DNA from: Coccinella septempunctata
Lineage: Eukaryota; Arthropoda; Insecta; Coleoptera; Coccinellidae
Direction: 5' to 3'
NCBI RefSeq assembly: GCF_907165205.1
Contig: NC_058189.1
Span: 44,976,270 to 45,040,269, forward strand
DNA: 64,000 nucleotides
The stretch's first letter is position 1. Every line of letters begins with the position of its first letter. Positions 22,371-35,229 of this stretch are shown here, piece after piece. A program made the position numbers and the translations under genes. The notes under the pieces were generated by a model that saw only the letters and a list, made by a program, of their open reading frames with translations, did not search any database and was not told the origin of the DNA.

Positions 22371-25272
22371 TGATTACATGAGTAGTTAATAGTTTATGTA
22401 CCTAATTATTGTCTGTTGTTAGTTTTATAGATATTTGAACACCATGCTTGTTAAGAATATTGTTTAGTTTATAAGTGGATCTTTGATGGGAATTTTCCCG
22501 TTTGTATCCCTGTTTCAGAATAAATAAATATTAATGACCGTATGCACCGTTTCATTGAACGTACCTCAAGCTCTAAAACGACGTTTAAGCATAGAATCTC
22601 TATGGAAAAAAAGGATGTTTAAGGAATTAATCTCGTTTAATGAAACGGTGCATATGGCCATAAATAAATAAGAAAACTCCGCTCAACTTAGAGGCTCAGA
22701 TTAAGATTCAAACAAACTCTTTCTTACATTGGAGACTCTAAGCTGGAGAGTTGACTGATGTATTGGGCAATGGCTGCAGCGAGTCTGCTCTTGCTCTTCA
22801 AATAACGAATTTTGTACCATAATTTTACAATAGTTACGGATAGTTGAATGAGACCTATAAGTAGAAACCGTTTGAAGAATATTTGTTTTTGAGTTAATAT
22901 GATATTATTGAAAAAAAATGAGGACACAGTTTTTGAATGAAAGAGCTCTTGAATTCTAAAATTCTTCCTTATTCAGAAGAAACACACAGAAACTCACGTT
23001 CAAAAGTAGGAATTTTACTAATTCATTGCATACTTGGAATCGAATGTTCAGGATTACATTGTTGAAAATGCTCTTACTGTCACTATCCAGATAAAAGCTT
23101 TCTTTCGTGACTGAATCCACATGAACAGCAGAAAGCAGCTTAGAATTGCTTCCATAATTGAACTCGATAGACTGGGAATTGCTGAAATATTCAACGTTTC
23201 CCACTCTGTAATTTCCCGAACTATTCTTCAAAATTACAGTTCATAGAGCATGTATGAAAAAAATCGATTCCTTTCATGAAATCTTCGTTTTATATCATTC
23301 AATTCGATATAATTTGGCTGAAAGTAATAGTATACTGGTGGGAGTTAGATGGAGTCGAATGCAGGTAAGGACGTATTTGTAACTTGAAATTTACTATCAC
23401 CCAGTTTTCTTCACCGTTATCTTATACAGGGTATCACATTGAAAGGGAAATAGAGATTTTTTCTAGTAAATGAACCATAAAACTGGAGAATCGCCCGGAC
23501 CGGTCAATTTTGTTGTTGAGGGACTTTATTCCCGTTTTTCTCCGACCTCAAAAGCAGATAAAAGAAAACAAAACAACATTTCTACCTTTACTGCAACCGT
23601 CACTCGAACCTGGTGATGCTTTGCGGGGAACTTTTGCGAACACCTGACATTACATATTCTTTCTTTTCAGTACACTGGCTAACCGAATTTACCGCACTTT
23701 TTTTCCGTCGCAAACTTTTAGCCCTTATTCGTTTTCGTTCCTTCCCTACGTAAGACCGTTTGTTACTTCGAAACATAAATTCTTGCAATTTCTAGATTCG
23801 ACTTTTTAACCGCTTCAAATCCCAAATAAAAAAAAAATAAAACTCCTCGTATACTGCTTCAATAATTCCGCCTAAGAACTGACTTTATCTTTGATTCACT
23901 TCCGTTTTTCCCTGGCTGTATCTCAGTGACAAATATCATTCCGGGTTGCTGGATTTTACAAATCGTTTCAAAAGCCCTCAAATCATTTCAGAATCAATAT
24001 GTATATTATTGATTAAGTCTGTGATGACCTCAATAAACTTATTCCTCTAGTAAGAATACCAAAATATTTTAATTCCTTGAAAAATTTCCGATAAATCCCA
24101 AAATGTCAGCAGGAGATCTTCTAATGAAATACAACAACACCGGGTCTCAGAATAGCTAGCCAACGAAAGGAATCTCTTATTAGGGAATCCAGACCACGTT
24201 ACTTTCAACTGTCAATATGGCGCCTGGTTGGCAGAGATTTGTGTTTCACTTAAATTTCTTAAAAAAATGGTTAATATCATTATATTATAATGTGTATACA
24301 CTAAGGTCACATTTTTATTCATTCAATATATAATTTAGAAAATGTTTTTTTTGCCTTGCATGAATTGAAATTAGATATTTATGGGTTTCATAAATTCTGA
24401 GCATAACATCATTGGTGTTTTTTCACCTAATTCTCTTCGCTGTTTTTTTTTACAAAACTTGTGTGTATCCTTTTCATTATGTAGGACCTTCTGTCAAGTA
24501 ATGAAAATATTATTCGCTATAATTTCTTCATTGAATGTTACCATTTTGGTGCAAGTATCGTTCGATTTGATTAATGGAAATAAATCATGCAAACTTGTTT
24601 GCACTGTATTCATTAATTACTGAAGTACAATAAAATTTATATATCTATGTATATGTTTTTAGTATAGTAAATAAATGCAGATCAAAACAATTGAGTTTCT
24701 CTCAAATATTTTTATTATTCAAACATACGTCAATTTTACTAATGTGAGTAACATTTGATTGATAGGACACAGTACTGTTTTGTTGATGTTGATGAAATGT
24801 GAGGTTCTATTTCTGGAAAAATAGCTGCTTTGATGGATTTATGGTCGAACCCACAATAATACTTCCACAAAAATACATTATTGATATTGTCCATTAGTCA
24901 CCGAGGAGTGTTTTCAACTTTCTTTTCTAAGTCTTATATGTTTCTGGTGGCAAAGTTGAGCTGCTCAACTTGTGTACTTAACATGGTCATTGTCAAGTCT
25001 GTGTGTTTAGCACAGCCTCCCAATCTGCTTTGCCCTGCTTGCTCTGTTTCGCCCAAATCACTTCCTTCGTTAAACTGAAAAATGAATAGAAAATTTTACA
25101 TATTTTTAGTAAGTTAAACCTTTATAAAAAAGTATTCGCAACAAACCACTGAATATTTAGTTTCACTTATAGGTATATGAATACAGACACATAGATATTC
25201 TTCTTAGGTACCTACCCGTTATGAAATGTCTGCTACATACTCATTGGTTCCTAATAATTGATTCAGTTACAT

Positions 25273-25299
25273 CAAAGAGTATCAAGTTGATACTCTTTG
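25273..25299. repeat. Perfect 27-base hairpin palindrome flanked by GTTACAT
   Basis: The arms CAAAGAGTATCAA and TTGATACTCTTTG surround a single G. GTTACAT occurs directly on each side (separated by one extra G on the right), like a 7-bp target duplication. The remaining sequence from 22,371 to 25,820 shows nothing else I can support. Confidence 0.6.
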
Positions 25300-25820
25300 G
25301 TTACATCTTCTCTCTTGAGCTGCTAACCACATATCCCTTCTTCGTTAATATGTAGGTAATGCACAGATTTTGTCACAGTAGGTAAACGAAAAATTCCTTA
25401 TGGTTCCGATCTGCACGGCTTCCACAACTAACCATAATACTTGTTACAGGCATTTTTCTTTCGGAATAAAACTTAGGACTCACTATTCACTATATATTTC
25501 GAAAAAAAAAAACGATATTTAACACCAGTCAATGTCAAATATTCAGAAAAAGCTTCCAAAAGTTCCAAATTAGGCAAGGTAAACAAACGTTGTTTGCCAA
25601 CCAGCCGCCATATTGAAATATTTTGACAGGTCGTTGGATTGCCTAATATACTGACGACAGTTTTTATATACCTAGCATATACTTATACATATATATGTAT
25701 ATACCTATAATACCTATAGACTGCCTCTTCTTCCAAATGAAAATGAAGTTGTGTCAGAAATTATTTCAGTCATTGTTTCCTTCCGTTAATTCAATTTATT
25801 TTTTCCTGATGGCTTGGAAG

Positions 25821-28800
25821 ATGAAGATCCTCGCATTATCAAGACCTTCGGTGAGCTTGATATATCGCCATATGGACTGGGTTATGAAATTTTTGGAGCA
25901 ATGAAACGTTTTTCTGGCAGAGTAGCTCAGGTAATCGAATGTAATAATGAATTCATGATTTCTTCAGGAATTGAATTTTTTTTTCATTTCGTGGTCACAA
26001 AAATGTATTTCGCAATTAGTCTATGGTCAGCATTTCTCCTAGGTACTTGAAAATAACCGTTTCGAAATGCCTCATAGTGTTCTTATTTTCAGTACATTGT
26101 GGAAACAGACGAAGAGCAAACCTTCAGCGATCTTCTTCATGACTGCATAAGAGTAGCTATCAATTTGAGAGCCGACGACTTTTCAGAAGACGACATTCTG
26201 GGTATCAGTTGCAGCAACCGAAAGGAGACTTGCATACCATACATCGCTGCATTATTTATTGGAATCAAAGTTATTGCTTTCGATACATCCTTATCGGTTG
26301 AAGATAGAGTTCACCTTCTGCATGAGGTTACTCCGAAAATTATCTTTGTTGAAACAGAAATATTGTCTAGCGTTCGAGAAAGCATAGACAGAGCACAAGT
26401 TGATACGAAAATTGTGGTCATTGGTGATGAAGCTGGAGATTATTGTCCATTCGAGGAATATTTGGAGGCCTCCGATGATGAAATATGTAGCTTCGAACCT
26501 GTGAAATTGAAGTCGAATAGGGAAACCGCAGCTATTCTCTTCAGTAGCGGAACAACTGGATTGCCGAAAGGGATATGTCTATCTCATTACGGCATATTGA
26601 GCCAAGCCCTATTGCTCGTGTAAGATCATCCTTAAGAGTATAAACTTTTAGAAACTTCCATAGTGGCCCATACCTCCACCAAGTAGACAACCAAGAAGGT
26701 ACGGCCTACTGAAAAAAACTCCGAAATTGTTTACAGATTGTTCAACCAATGTTCATGTCAGGTTTTCCACCTTGAGGACAGTATGCTTACTTGGGGAGGT
26801 GAAAAACCTCAAAATTTTCGGATTTTTGCTCGTAACTTTCGAACTATGCGGTTTCCAACTTGAACTGTTATTTTCGAAGTTGTAGAGCGTTCAAGTTTCT
26901 ACAATTCACCTAGTATAAGATGCAGATTTGCAGATACAGATGATCACAGTTCAGAGTGTTTTCATGAAACGGCAAAAATAGGTTCCCTTATTTCCTGTTC
27001 TCAAAATATTAATCACAGCTCACAGTGATGTGCAACACTAATATGAAATTCCTCATTTCCCATGTCTCTCCTCACAAAGAAGCATAGAAGGAGTAAATCG
27101 AAGCTGTATGATGCTGAACTAGGTTTACACTAAGAGTATACTTCAAAATTTCCTTTCATTGCAGTTTGATACTGAGCATTTATTTCAGTCTTTCAGGGAC
27201 ATTTGGAACTGTCTCAACCCCAGTTGCCTTGACCTTTTCACAACTTTACTGGATATCTGCTATAGTTTTCCTAATTGGCTCTACAGTTTCTGGAACATCA
27301 AGAGTTATAATGAGTACATTCTATCCAGATGAACTATGGACAATGATAGGAAAATATAGGGTAAATAAATCATAGGAAGTTAGAGGCTGAGTCACCTACA
27401 TGACTGAATGCACTTGTTTCCCTATCACGAAAATATGTTTATGTAGGTGAAGGAAAAGATTATGTAGTTATAATCTTTGGGTTTTTGAATCACTACACAA
27501 TGCTTATCCATTCCACTGACGCTAACCAAATAAGCATGAAAATATTTCAAAAATATCCTCCTGAGACAATTTTGTTATTAACGCGTTTACAATTATTTCA
27601 GAAATAAAACAAACAATAGCCAGGAAACGAAATCATGCTTTATCTTCAAGATAAAAATATTTACTGCTCAACACGATTTGAGGAATTTCAGAAATTAAGA
27701 CTGTTTCAAATGTTTTCATTTTTGTTCGCAAATGTTTTGAATGTGAGAAATCTAAATTTTTACTCATTTGCTCATTTCTATATACTTTTCACAGTGTCGG
27801 CTTTCAGAATTCATAGGACAAAATCAGTCCACTCAAAAAATTAAAAAATAATTTGCAGTGAAGATTATGGCCTCCTTGAACATCAACCACAGCCTTACAA
27901 GACCCTTGCATACATATAGTTCTATTTTCGATCGATTGTGAGCACAAACCCTTGATTTTGAATAAAGAAGTGGGGTGTTGCGATAACTAATCGTATCGAG
28001 TACTATCTGACGCTTAAGTTTCGCTTCAAAATATCCATCGATAATGAAATAACAGCAAAAAGAGTAAAAGACGCAATGTGGAATTTATACCGAGATTATT
28101 ATTCGTATCCAACACATTTCGAAGGTATTTAGTATTCTCCAGATAGCATTTATTTTTCGTCCAAAAAAGTAAACTATTCAAGTTTTTGATTTACCTCAGT
28201 CTATCGTGTGTCGAAGCGATTGTAAATTTGTAGTAGAATTGGAAAGGTGTATTCTTTAGAAGAAATGATAGGAAATAATAAAATTATTATTCAACGAACG
28301 ACATACTGGAAAAAATGTATATACTGCTTAAGTAACAACTAGTTGGTTGCCTAATTTGACGCTACTGGTTCAGTCGGAAACAAAAAGATGGTGAATGAAA
28401 GAGACGAAGCGAGGGACGTGGCTGTCTTAGGTCATGTAGCAATGGAACCGACCTTTAATATTAGGAAATTGTCCGATTTATCTGGTGTTTCATCCACAAA
28501 AATCACGAGAATCCTTAAACAACATGAATTCCATCCTTATAAGATACGATTGGTTCAGGAACTCAATGAGGATGATCCCGATTATCGACTTTAGTTCTAT
28601 GAAGTGGCCAGTGAAATGATTAACGGTAATCATAACTACATATTCACCCCGGGTTTCATAAAACTTGATCGGGGAATCAACGCTTGATTGACTAATAGAC
28701 GTCAATTAGTTGTCAATCAATAATTCAGTCTTGATCATTCAGAATATCATTCTCAATCAAATTAGGATGTTCATATGTACATTCAATTATTCTCAATTGC

Positions 28801-31400
28801 TACTTCTTCAATATATTCAGAAATGAGAAGGTTTCAATGATTTCGTTTTAGAAATCGAGTGACTGTCAAATCGTTGATCGGACAATCAAAGTGTTATGAC
28901 ACCCGCTGTCAGTATCGATTTTCCAAACAGCACAAACCGGCATAACTGTCGATTTTGGTCCGACGAAAATCCAAGTTTATTTCATCAGGTGCATGCTTCT
29001 CCAAAAATTAAATGTTTGTGCGGGCATTTATGAAAATCACATAATCAGCCCTCTTTTATACCCGGTAATCTCATTGGCCAAATTTATTTAGATCTATTGG
29101 AGATCGCTATTTATCCAGCCCTTATCCAGAAGACCATCAAATGATTATTTTACAGCCAAATGCAGCAGCACCTCATTTCGTTCAACCGGTGCGTCATTTC
29201 TTAGATAAAAATTTTCCTCACGGCTGGATTTCAAGAAGGGGACATATTGAGTGGCCAGATCACCTGATCTGGTTTCACTGGACTTTTTTCACCTGAAATC
29301 CAACGCTTGAACGTTTTCAGAAAAACTTATATTACTGCATGGAAATGAATGGTGCTTATTTCCAGTATTTGATAAACTAATCACAAAACTAAGTAAGTAC
29401 TCTTCCACTCTTTTACCCGTCACTTAGTTATAGATGGAAATTTTGAATCGAAATTTCAGGATCAGATAGTTCTCGATAAGATCTTCAACATGAGGTATCG
29501 CAACACCCATTCCTCATACCTATTCAAAATGAAGAGGTTGTGCTCACCACCGTTACGGGGTTGCAGTAACGGGGATGCAAAGAGCGGAAAAGCGGTTTCC
29601 CCTCGAATCAGAAATTGACGGGTCCGAGCGATCCAAATTTTTTTCATTTTAAAGCCAGAAAATAGAGGTGTTAAGTTTTTGTTGGAACACACTGTTTAAT
29701 TTCATGGCTAATAATATGTGGAATTCACAGATCACCGTAGCATTCTTGTCACCATTTCAATGTCTAGACCTCAGTAAATCAACGAGACCTGAAGGTGTAG
29801 ACACATCCAGCTTACATGTTTTGGCAACTGGAGGTGGACCCATCAGCGAGAATTTGGTTCACAGTCTCCGTGATATTTTACCAGGAACGTTCGTTTTGCA
29901 ACTTTATGGCCAAACAGAAGTCTGCGGTGCCTCAACAATGTTTCAAACAAGGAGAATTGACGACCAGCTCTTGTTGCATTATAAGCCGAAATCTGTTGGT
30001 AGACCGATGCCTGGTTTTTGGCTGAAGGTAATTTTTCATCTGTTGAGAGTACCTATGCAAAAAAATAATAAAATTACGGAAAAAACACATTTGAATTCGT
30101 GACGGAAAATGAAATCAACAATACTGAATCATTGTATAAAGACCACAGTGGTCTTTATACGCAATGACTGAATCATATAAAATGAAAAAACAATCGAAGA
30201 GCTATTATAAAATCAAAAGAATCGAAGAGTGATTCAGCCAGACACTAGCAAATATCATTAACCATAAAAGGAGGAAAGCCGCAAGAATAATAATATTTCA
30301 ACATTTCTATTTATGGGAATGTGTTTCTTTTCGTCGGTTGTACTGGGTATCGCTGATTATACCTATAGATATGGTGGGAAATACAATTACCAACGTTAAA
30401 AAAGAGTAAATGCAACCAATGCCGTCTTCCTTAGACGACTGTCTATGGATTCACCGGTATCCATTCGATTTTAGATTCCCTCTTATCAACAAGAAAGGGC
30501 CTCTAATAGGAGAGTCAGAGCATGCAGATAACATGAATTCATTTCTGGTTCCAGTGTAGGCGTTTCCAAAGCTTTAAAGAGGCATCTCTACACGGCCCGC
30601 TTATTGAGCAATAGACTTCTGTGTCCAAAATGCTTTGAGAGCTTAAAATTTTGTGGTTTCTCGTTGACGAACTATGCTTATTGTTAGGCCTTCTCGAAGT
30701 CTGGTAGATGCTCGCAAAACAAGTATTTGGAACTCCGTTTGCCCCTTAATTCTTCTGAAAGATAAACAAGCTTTTTGCAAACCCGTTTCACATTTAATGA
30801 CGGAGTTCTATTGTTATTATCACAGAGTTGAGATTACTAGGTATTTTAAATTTCCTTTATTTGATCAATTTATTCACATTTCAGGTGGTAAACACAGACA
30901 GTGGTGAGATTGTAGGCCCAAACGAACATGGAGAGTTACGGATAAAGTCAGATTTTCTCATGAATGGTTACTATAAAAGGGATTGTTCAGAGGCTTTCGA
31001 CGAAAATGGCTGGTTTAGATCAGGAGACGTGGCTTACTATGACGAATTTGATTGTTTTTACATCATAGATAGGATTAAAGAAATGCTGAAATTCCGTGGT
31101 TGGCATGTTCAACCAGCTTTGCTAGAAAATATACTGATGTTACATCCAGCTGTGAAGAGGGCAGTTGTTGTGGGAATACCTAATGACGAAGATGGGGATC
31201 ACCCCTTAGGTTTGGTGGTGCTGAACGAGGATTATTCGGATGTTGACCCCAAAGCGCTGGAGCTTTTTGTTGAGGAGAGAGTTCAAGATCGTCAAAGATT
31301 AAGAGCTGGGGTGAAGATAATTGACACAGTACCAATCACGAATACCGGTAAAATAAAACGACTTCTGTTGAGGAATGCTGTTATCAATGGTGATATATGA
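25821..31400 (+). CDS. ACS-C: acyl-CoA synthetase (luciferase/4CL-like), 5' end unresolved
   Basis: Exons are 25821-25930, 26093-26619, 27165-27360, 29731-30027 and 30885-31400, with GT-AG borders and phases 0, 2, 0, 0 as in ACS-D; about 548 residues. The enzyme would form acyl-AMP from a carboxylate and ATP, then acyl-CoA. Motifs are intact: FSSGTTGLPKGICLSH (P-loop), GGGP, YGQTE, WFRSGD, DRIKEMLKFRG hinge, and NTGKIKR with the catalytic lysine. The luciferase HHGF position reads SQLYW, so light emission is not predicted. The C-terminus is GDI, without PTS1. The first exon (DEDPRIIKTFGEL...GYEIFGAMKRF) has no in-frame ATG before the homology and an in-frame TAA at 25,787. An upstream exon ending in phase 1 is expected but was not found. 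Confidence 0.87.
27850..29694 (+). pseudogene. Mariner-like element remnant in ACS-C intron 3
   Basis: The N-terminal half at 28,388-28,594 reads ISS-type helix-turn-helix sequence (LSDLSGVSSTKITRILKQ, HPYKIRLVQELNEDDPDYRL) then a stop. Catalytic-region fragments follow a 256-bp MITE insertion: TNRHNCRFWSDENP near 28,930-28,975, and VHASPKIKCLCG just downstream. Both sides keep related end sequence (GTGAGCACAA, TTTTGAATA, TGTTGCGATA at 27,930-27,990, and its complement at 29,495-29,560). The right end closes at CACACTG 29,694. It is a dead Tc1/mariner-superfamily copy. Confidence 0.68.
28650..28905. mobile_element. CGGGTTTCATAAA MITE (256 bp), nested in the mariner remnant
   Basis: It starts CGGGTTTCATAAAACTTGAT and ends TTATGACACCCG. 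It matches over its whole length the copy at 54,265-54,522. Transposase-like coding sequence stands on both sides, so it inserted into that pseudogene. No ORF. Confidence 0.72.
30134..30160. repeat. Perfect 27-base hairpin palindrome
   Basis: GTATAAAGACCAC and GTGGTCTTTATAC flank a single A. ACTGAATCAT occurs as a direct repeat just outside on each side. It lies in ACS-C intron 4, which otherwise shows nothing recognisable. Confidence 0.65.
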
Positions 31401-31521
31401 AAATGGATTTAATCACTTATACTTACCAGGAGATAGAACTAGTATCGTCACGAATTTCAAAGAATGCTCATGGAAAATAAGTAATGAATGCGGATAAGGA
31501 TCCGCATTTAGTCTACTAGGT

Positions 31522-31527
31522 AATAAA
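31522..31527 (+). terminator. Candidate poly(A) signal of ACS-C
   Basis: AATAAA lies about 120 bases after the ACS-C stop codon; a second occurs near 31,607. Confidence 0.4.
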
Positions 31528-32864
31528 ATAAACTAAATTGAGTAAAATACATTACAGTAATGTACTTTACGGATGAAAGTATTGTTTCAATTTATAACTT
31601 TTTTTGAATAAACGTGCCTACTTCAAGAGAATTATACGAAATTTTTAAAGTTGAACCTATTTTCCAAGAAAAAACCCACATAAGGAAAAAATGGGATATT
31701 TGCAAATAAATGCTAATATTCCATTGCTATGTCGTAAGTAGAAAATACTAAACCATTGTGTGAAATTCGCGACGTTTCTTGAAATTTTGTTTGGGGGTGA
31801 CAGTATTGGACTTTTGATAGTTTTAATACCACTGCTCAATTTTTCATGTATGTTCGAAAGTGACACAACTTCGAAATATAATTGTTTTGAAATTGGTGGA
31901 AAAAACGACGCTCTTGATGCCATTTGACGAAAAATTTGATGTTCAACCACTTTGATAGAGATTACTCTTATCATTAATAGGTTATTTCAGAAGATATTCT
32001 CGCAGAACTGCTGTTAAAACGAATATTTTTCATTATTCGGAAAAATTGGTCAAATTTGAGAACCTGTATAACAGAAACGGTTAGTCCGAAATACATGCAT
32101 CTGATCTTATTTGACGAAGAATTTAATGATCTACAATATTTACATCATGCTTTTTTTTTTTCGAAAATTTCAGACCTACACTGTAGATATGATAGAAAAA
32201 CCGTGAAAACACCCCTTTAGAGGGCACATTTTAGCCCTCCCTGCTTATGCGTATCTCCACCGAGAGGATATTCATATCAGGAAATATCTAAAGCCATTCC
32301 ATCAATAAATTCATCGGTTGCAATTTTTCATGATGATGTATCGACTGTATCGGAATTTTGCAAGAGACATTTTTTTCTCCAGAATTGAATGGGAAACCAT
32401 AAGAAAATTTAATTTTTCAAAAATGTTTCCCACGAAAACAATTTTTGTTGGAAAATCATAAGTGGTTGTTATTTTCAACCCCTAATGATAAAGTTATGAG
32501 ATCTAAAAAAATGTGTGAGTAACATCTACTTAGTGCTTCATATTATGTATATTTTTATGACTCAGTGTTTTTTAGAACCCGTAAAAAAAATTTAAAACTG
32601 TCCACTCGCCATCGCCTTCCAAAGATTGTATCTTGGAAGGGAGGTCGATTTCGAAAAAAATTCATAGAAACTACCCCTACTTATTTTCATCGAGGAATCA
32701 TCTCCCTGAGTCCTTCGCATTTGTTTGCAGACACCCTGTTTATGTGCGGCAACATGGTAACCTTAATTATGTTGTTCAATTTCGTTCCACTCTACAGACA
32801 GCTTTACTTCATAAATCTCATAACAATTGCAAGGAAATTGACTTAAATTGAGTAACTGTGGTCC

Positions 32865-32940
32865 ATTTACTTTTATAAAAGCACTCGGTTGGCCTTCGAA
32901 TTTTGACACATTTCACACCATATAGGACGAAAATGTGGGA
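32865..32940. repeat. Fragment of a TTTATAAAAGCACTCGGTTGG repeat family
   Basis: CTTTTATAAAAGCACTCGG followed by TTGGCC and then GACACATTTCACACCATA recurs in reverse at 43,775-43,828. The first part also occurs at 45,949-45,975. The stretch 31,530-33,660 otherwise contains only short frames without coding character. Confidence 0.45.
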
Positions 32941-33669
32941 ATATTACGCTTGTGAAACATTTTCGTTATTTCAATCAGCGCTATTCTGCGCTATATGTTA
33001 AGGTCTTCGCTTCTGTTTGTTGACTCCGTTGATTTGTTGTCTGATTTTCCACCAAGTGTTATCTATATTTTCACTTTTTCACCGTACTGATGGGAGCCGA
33101 AAGCCTGAAACACGTGTCTACGGTTAATACTTCTTAGAGGGTTACGTAAGTAAAATTTCTTCTGTTTGTTTCAAACTGATCCCTCATTAGTTTTTTTGTA
33201 TTTTGTAATTTAATATTCCTCGCAATTAAAAAATACTTCGTAAAATAAAATAATTCGATAATTAGGTACCCAACATCAAAAATAACTTTGGGAGGCCCTC
33301 AACTTTTATCAAATTCTTAGCTAAAAAACGGAAATCTTTGCATTCACCCCCTGTAAAACAAAGATTGAAAAAATACCTTGTTGCCCTGGCATATAGGCAA
33401 AGGACCATACTCTGCATCTCGAGGTGAACATTCAGCATCACCAAAGTAATACTGAAGTTAAATTTGGTTAGTCAAATTTAGACAATTGTGGTGGCTCACT
33501 TAATTTTCTGCTGAGTTTATTCACCCAAGAAATTGATTACAAAATAAAGGCGGCAATCTATGTTAGTACTATCTGAAAGAAGAATTCTCAGACGAATTTA
33601 TGGACCAGTCTACATAGCAATACGACAACGCTACTTAGAAATAGAACACTGCTAAGGAGCTAGGGGACG

Positions 33670-33861
33670 ATGCAAACAGCAATATATTTGTGGTGTCTTG
33701 GTATTTTCTTGTTTGTGGATCTCTTGATTTCTTCCCATACTTCTATCGGTGTAAAGGGTTTAATTGGGGAAAACATTTGTCAAGCAACATCCAGAAAAGT
33801 TTCTGTTTCTTCATCACTATCACATGGTTGTGGATCTCTTGGGATGAATATTTTTGATTAA
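33670..33861 (+). CDS. Possible small secreted peptide, 63 aa
   Basis: The frame starts with a hydrophobic run (IYLWCLGIFLFVDLLI) that looks like a signal peptide, followed by a short tail with two Cys. An AATAAA lies about 60 bases after the stop. I know no homologue, and chance is a fair alternative in this AT-rich DNA. Confidence 0.2.
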   Translation: MQTAIYLWCLGIFLFVDLLISSHTSIGVKGLIGENICQATSRKVSVSSSLSHGCGSLGMNIFD

Positions 33862-34015
33862 GATAAATAGTGAAATATGAAAGAACTTCAAGAACTCTTT
33901 ATTTGTGTGTACACAACCAGAAATAAAATCAATCGAATCTAGCACAATATTCATCTACGGCAGGATTTAGCACCTTCAGTGCCTGGAAATATTCGTTGGC
34001 CAAATCTTCATCAAC

Positions 34016-35032
34016 TTACTCAATACAGTGCGGAGTTGTTTCTATGGAAAAAATACATAGGGGTATATCTGTCCTCGAGCAGAATCCGCTTGTAATTACT
34101 GTTCCTTTTATTCCATCTAACCAATTGTGTATTCTATTCAAGCACAAGCAATTCCATGGATTGCCTTCCAGAGCGATAACCCTTAATTTTAACTGCTTCA
34201 AGAATTGAACAGATAAATAATTGAGTAAGTTCACACTTAGCGATAGATTTTCGACAAATATTCCTTTTCGAAAAATGTTTGCATCCAATTCACTAATTCT
34301 GTTATGACTCAATCCAAGATATACCATTTCTCTGAAATCTCGAAATGCGTGTTCTTCTATGACTTCAATATCATTGAAATCCAGATTTTCTTCAACTTTG
34401 GAGTTTCCTGAAAGGTTGACTCTTCAATTTTCTTCAAACTATTGTATGTGAGATCTAAAAGCTCAATATTGGAACTGTTTGGGAACCAACGATTGCTGAC
34501 GACAGTCAAATCATTATGAGATAAGTTTATTTCCTTCAGTGATATTAAATTGGCGAATGCAAAATCCGCTATCGTAGATATGTCGTTCTCCTTGAAATTC
34601 AGTTGTTCTAAAGTTGGAATCGGATTGAAAATTCCTGCACCTATCGTTTTGAGGTTACCGTTCTTAGCATGAAATATTTTTAGGTTAGGAAGATCGATGA
34701 AGGCTCCAGGTAGTATCTCTGAGATTTCACATCCGAGAAATGATAGGTAACTTTTTCAAGTCACTCATTCCAACTATTGATTTATCAGCAATAATATTTA
34801 TATTTTGATCTGAAACCTCTATCACTTCTACATGATACTCGAATTTATCGGGTTCAAAACATCCTGTGAATGATGGAATCTCGAAAACATTGGAACTATT
34901 TCTGGCTCTCGTCGTAACTAACAAGGAAATATTGTTGAAACTGTTACAATGTTCACTAAGAAACCCATTGGGTTTAATCACTAGCACACAAAAGAGAAAA
35001 TATAACCGGCCATATTGCTCCGTTGAATGCAT
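34016..35032 (-). pseudogene. Leucine-rich-repeat protein pseudogene
   Basis: The minus-strand frame starts at 35,032 with MHSTEQYGRLYFLFCVLVI, a likely signal peptide, and an N-terminal segment with Cys. The frame breaks near 34,740. The next frame reads LRR units (LPNLKIFHAKNGNL, LEQLNFKENDISTI, LKEINLSHNDLTVV, IELLDLTYNSLKKI). It breaks again near 34,400, and the last frame reads LDFNDIEVIEEHAF, YLGLSHNRISELD and a C-terminal LRR cap (LEGNPWNCLCLNRIHNWL plus later Cys). LRR proteins of this layout are extracellular or membrane receptors. Two frame shifts in one exon-like block argue for a pseudogene; sequencing error is the alternative. No transmembrane segment follows. Confidence 0.75.
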
Positions 35033-35229
35033 TTCATTAAGTTAACTTACTGTGACTGCGGTCAATACAGAAAGAGGGAACTACTCTACTTTACAAGATA
35101 TAAACTTGTCACTTTATTGGGTCACTAGGGAGAGTAGAGGAGAAATACATTTTCATGAACGGCTACACAGTGGTTTTTTTTTATGGCAACAAATTTACTG
35201 AAATCGTTTTTTAGTCTAGTTCAGTTGAA

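Noticed and set aside
24381..24623. Plus-strand 80-residue hydrophobic frame
   Set aside because: AT-rich chance frame with no supporting feature.
32565..32851. Arg/Lys-rich plus-strand frames of 93 and 72 residues
   Set aside because: Two overlapping frames of similar length in repeat-like DNA; no start context or recognisable domain.
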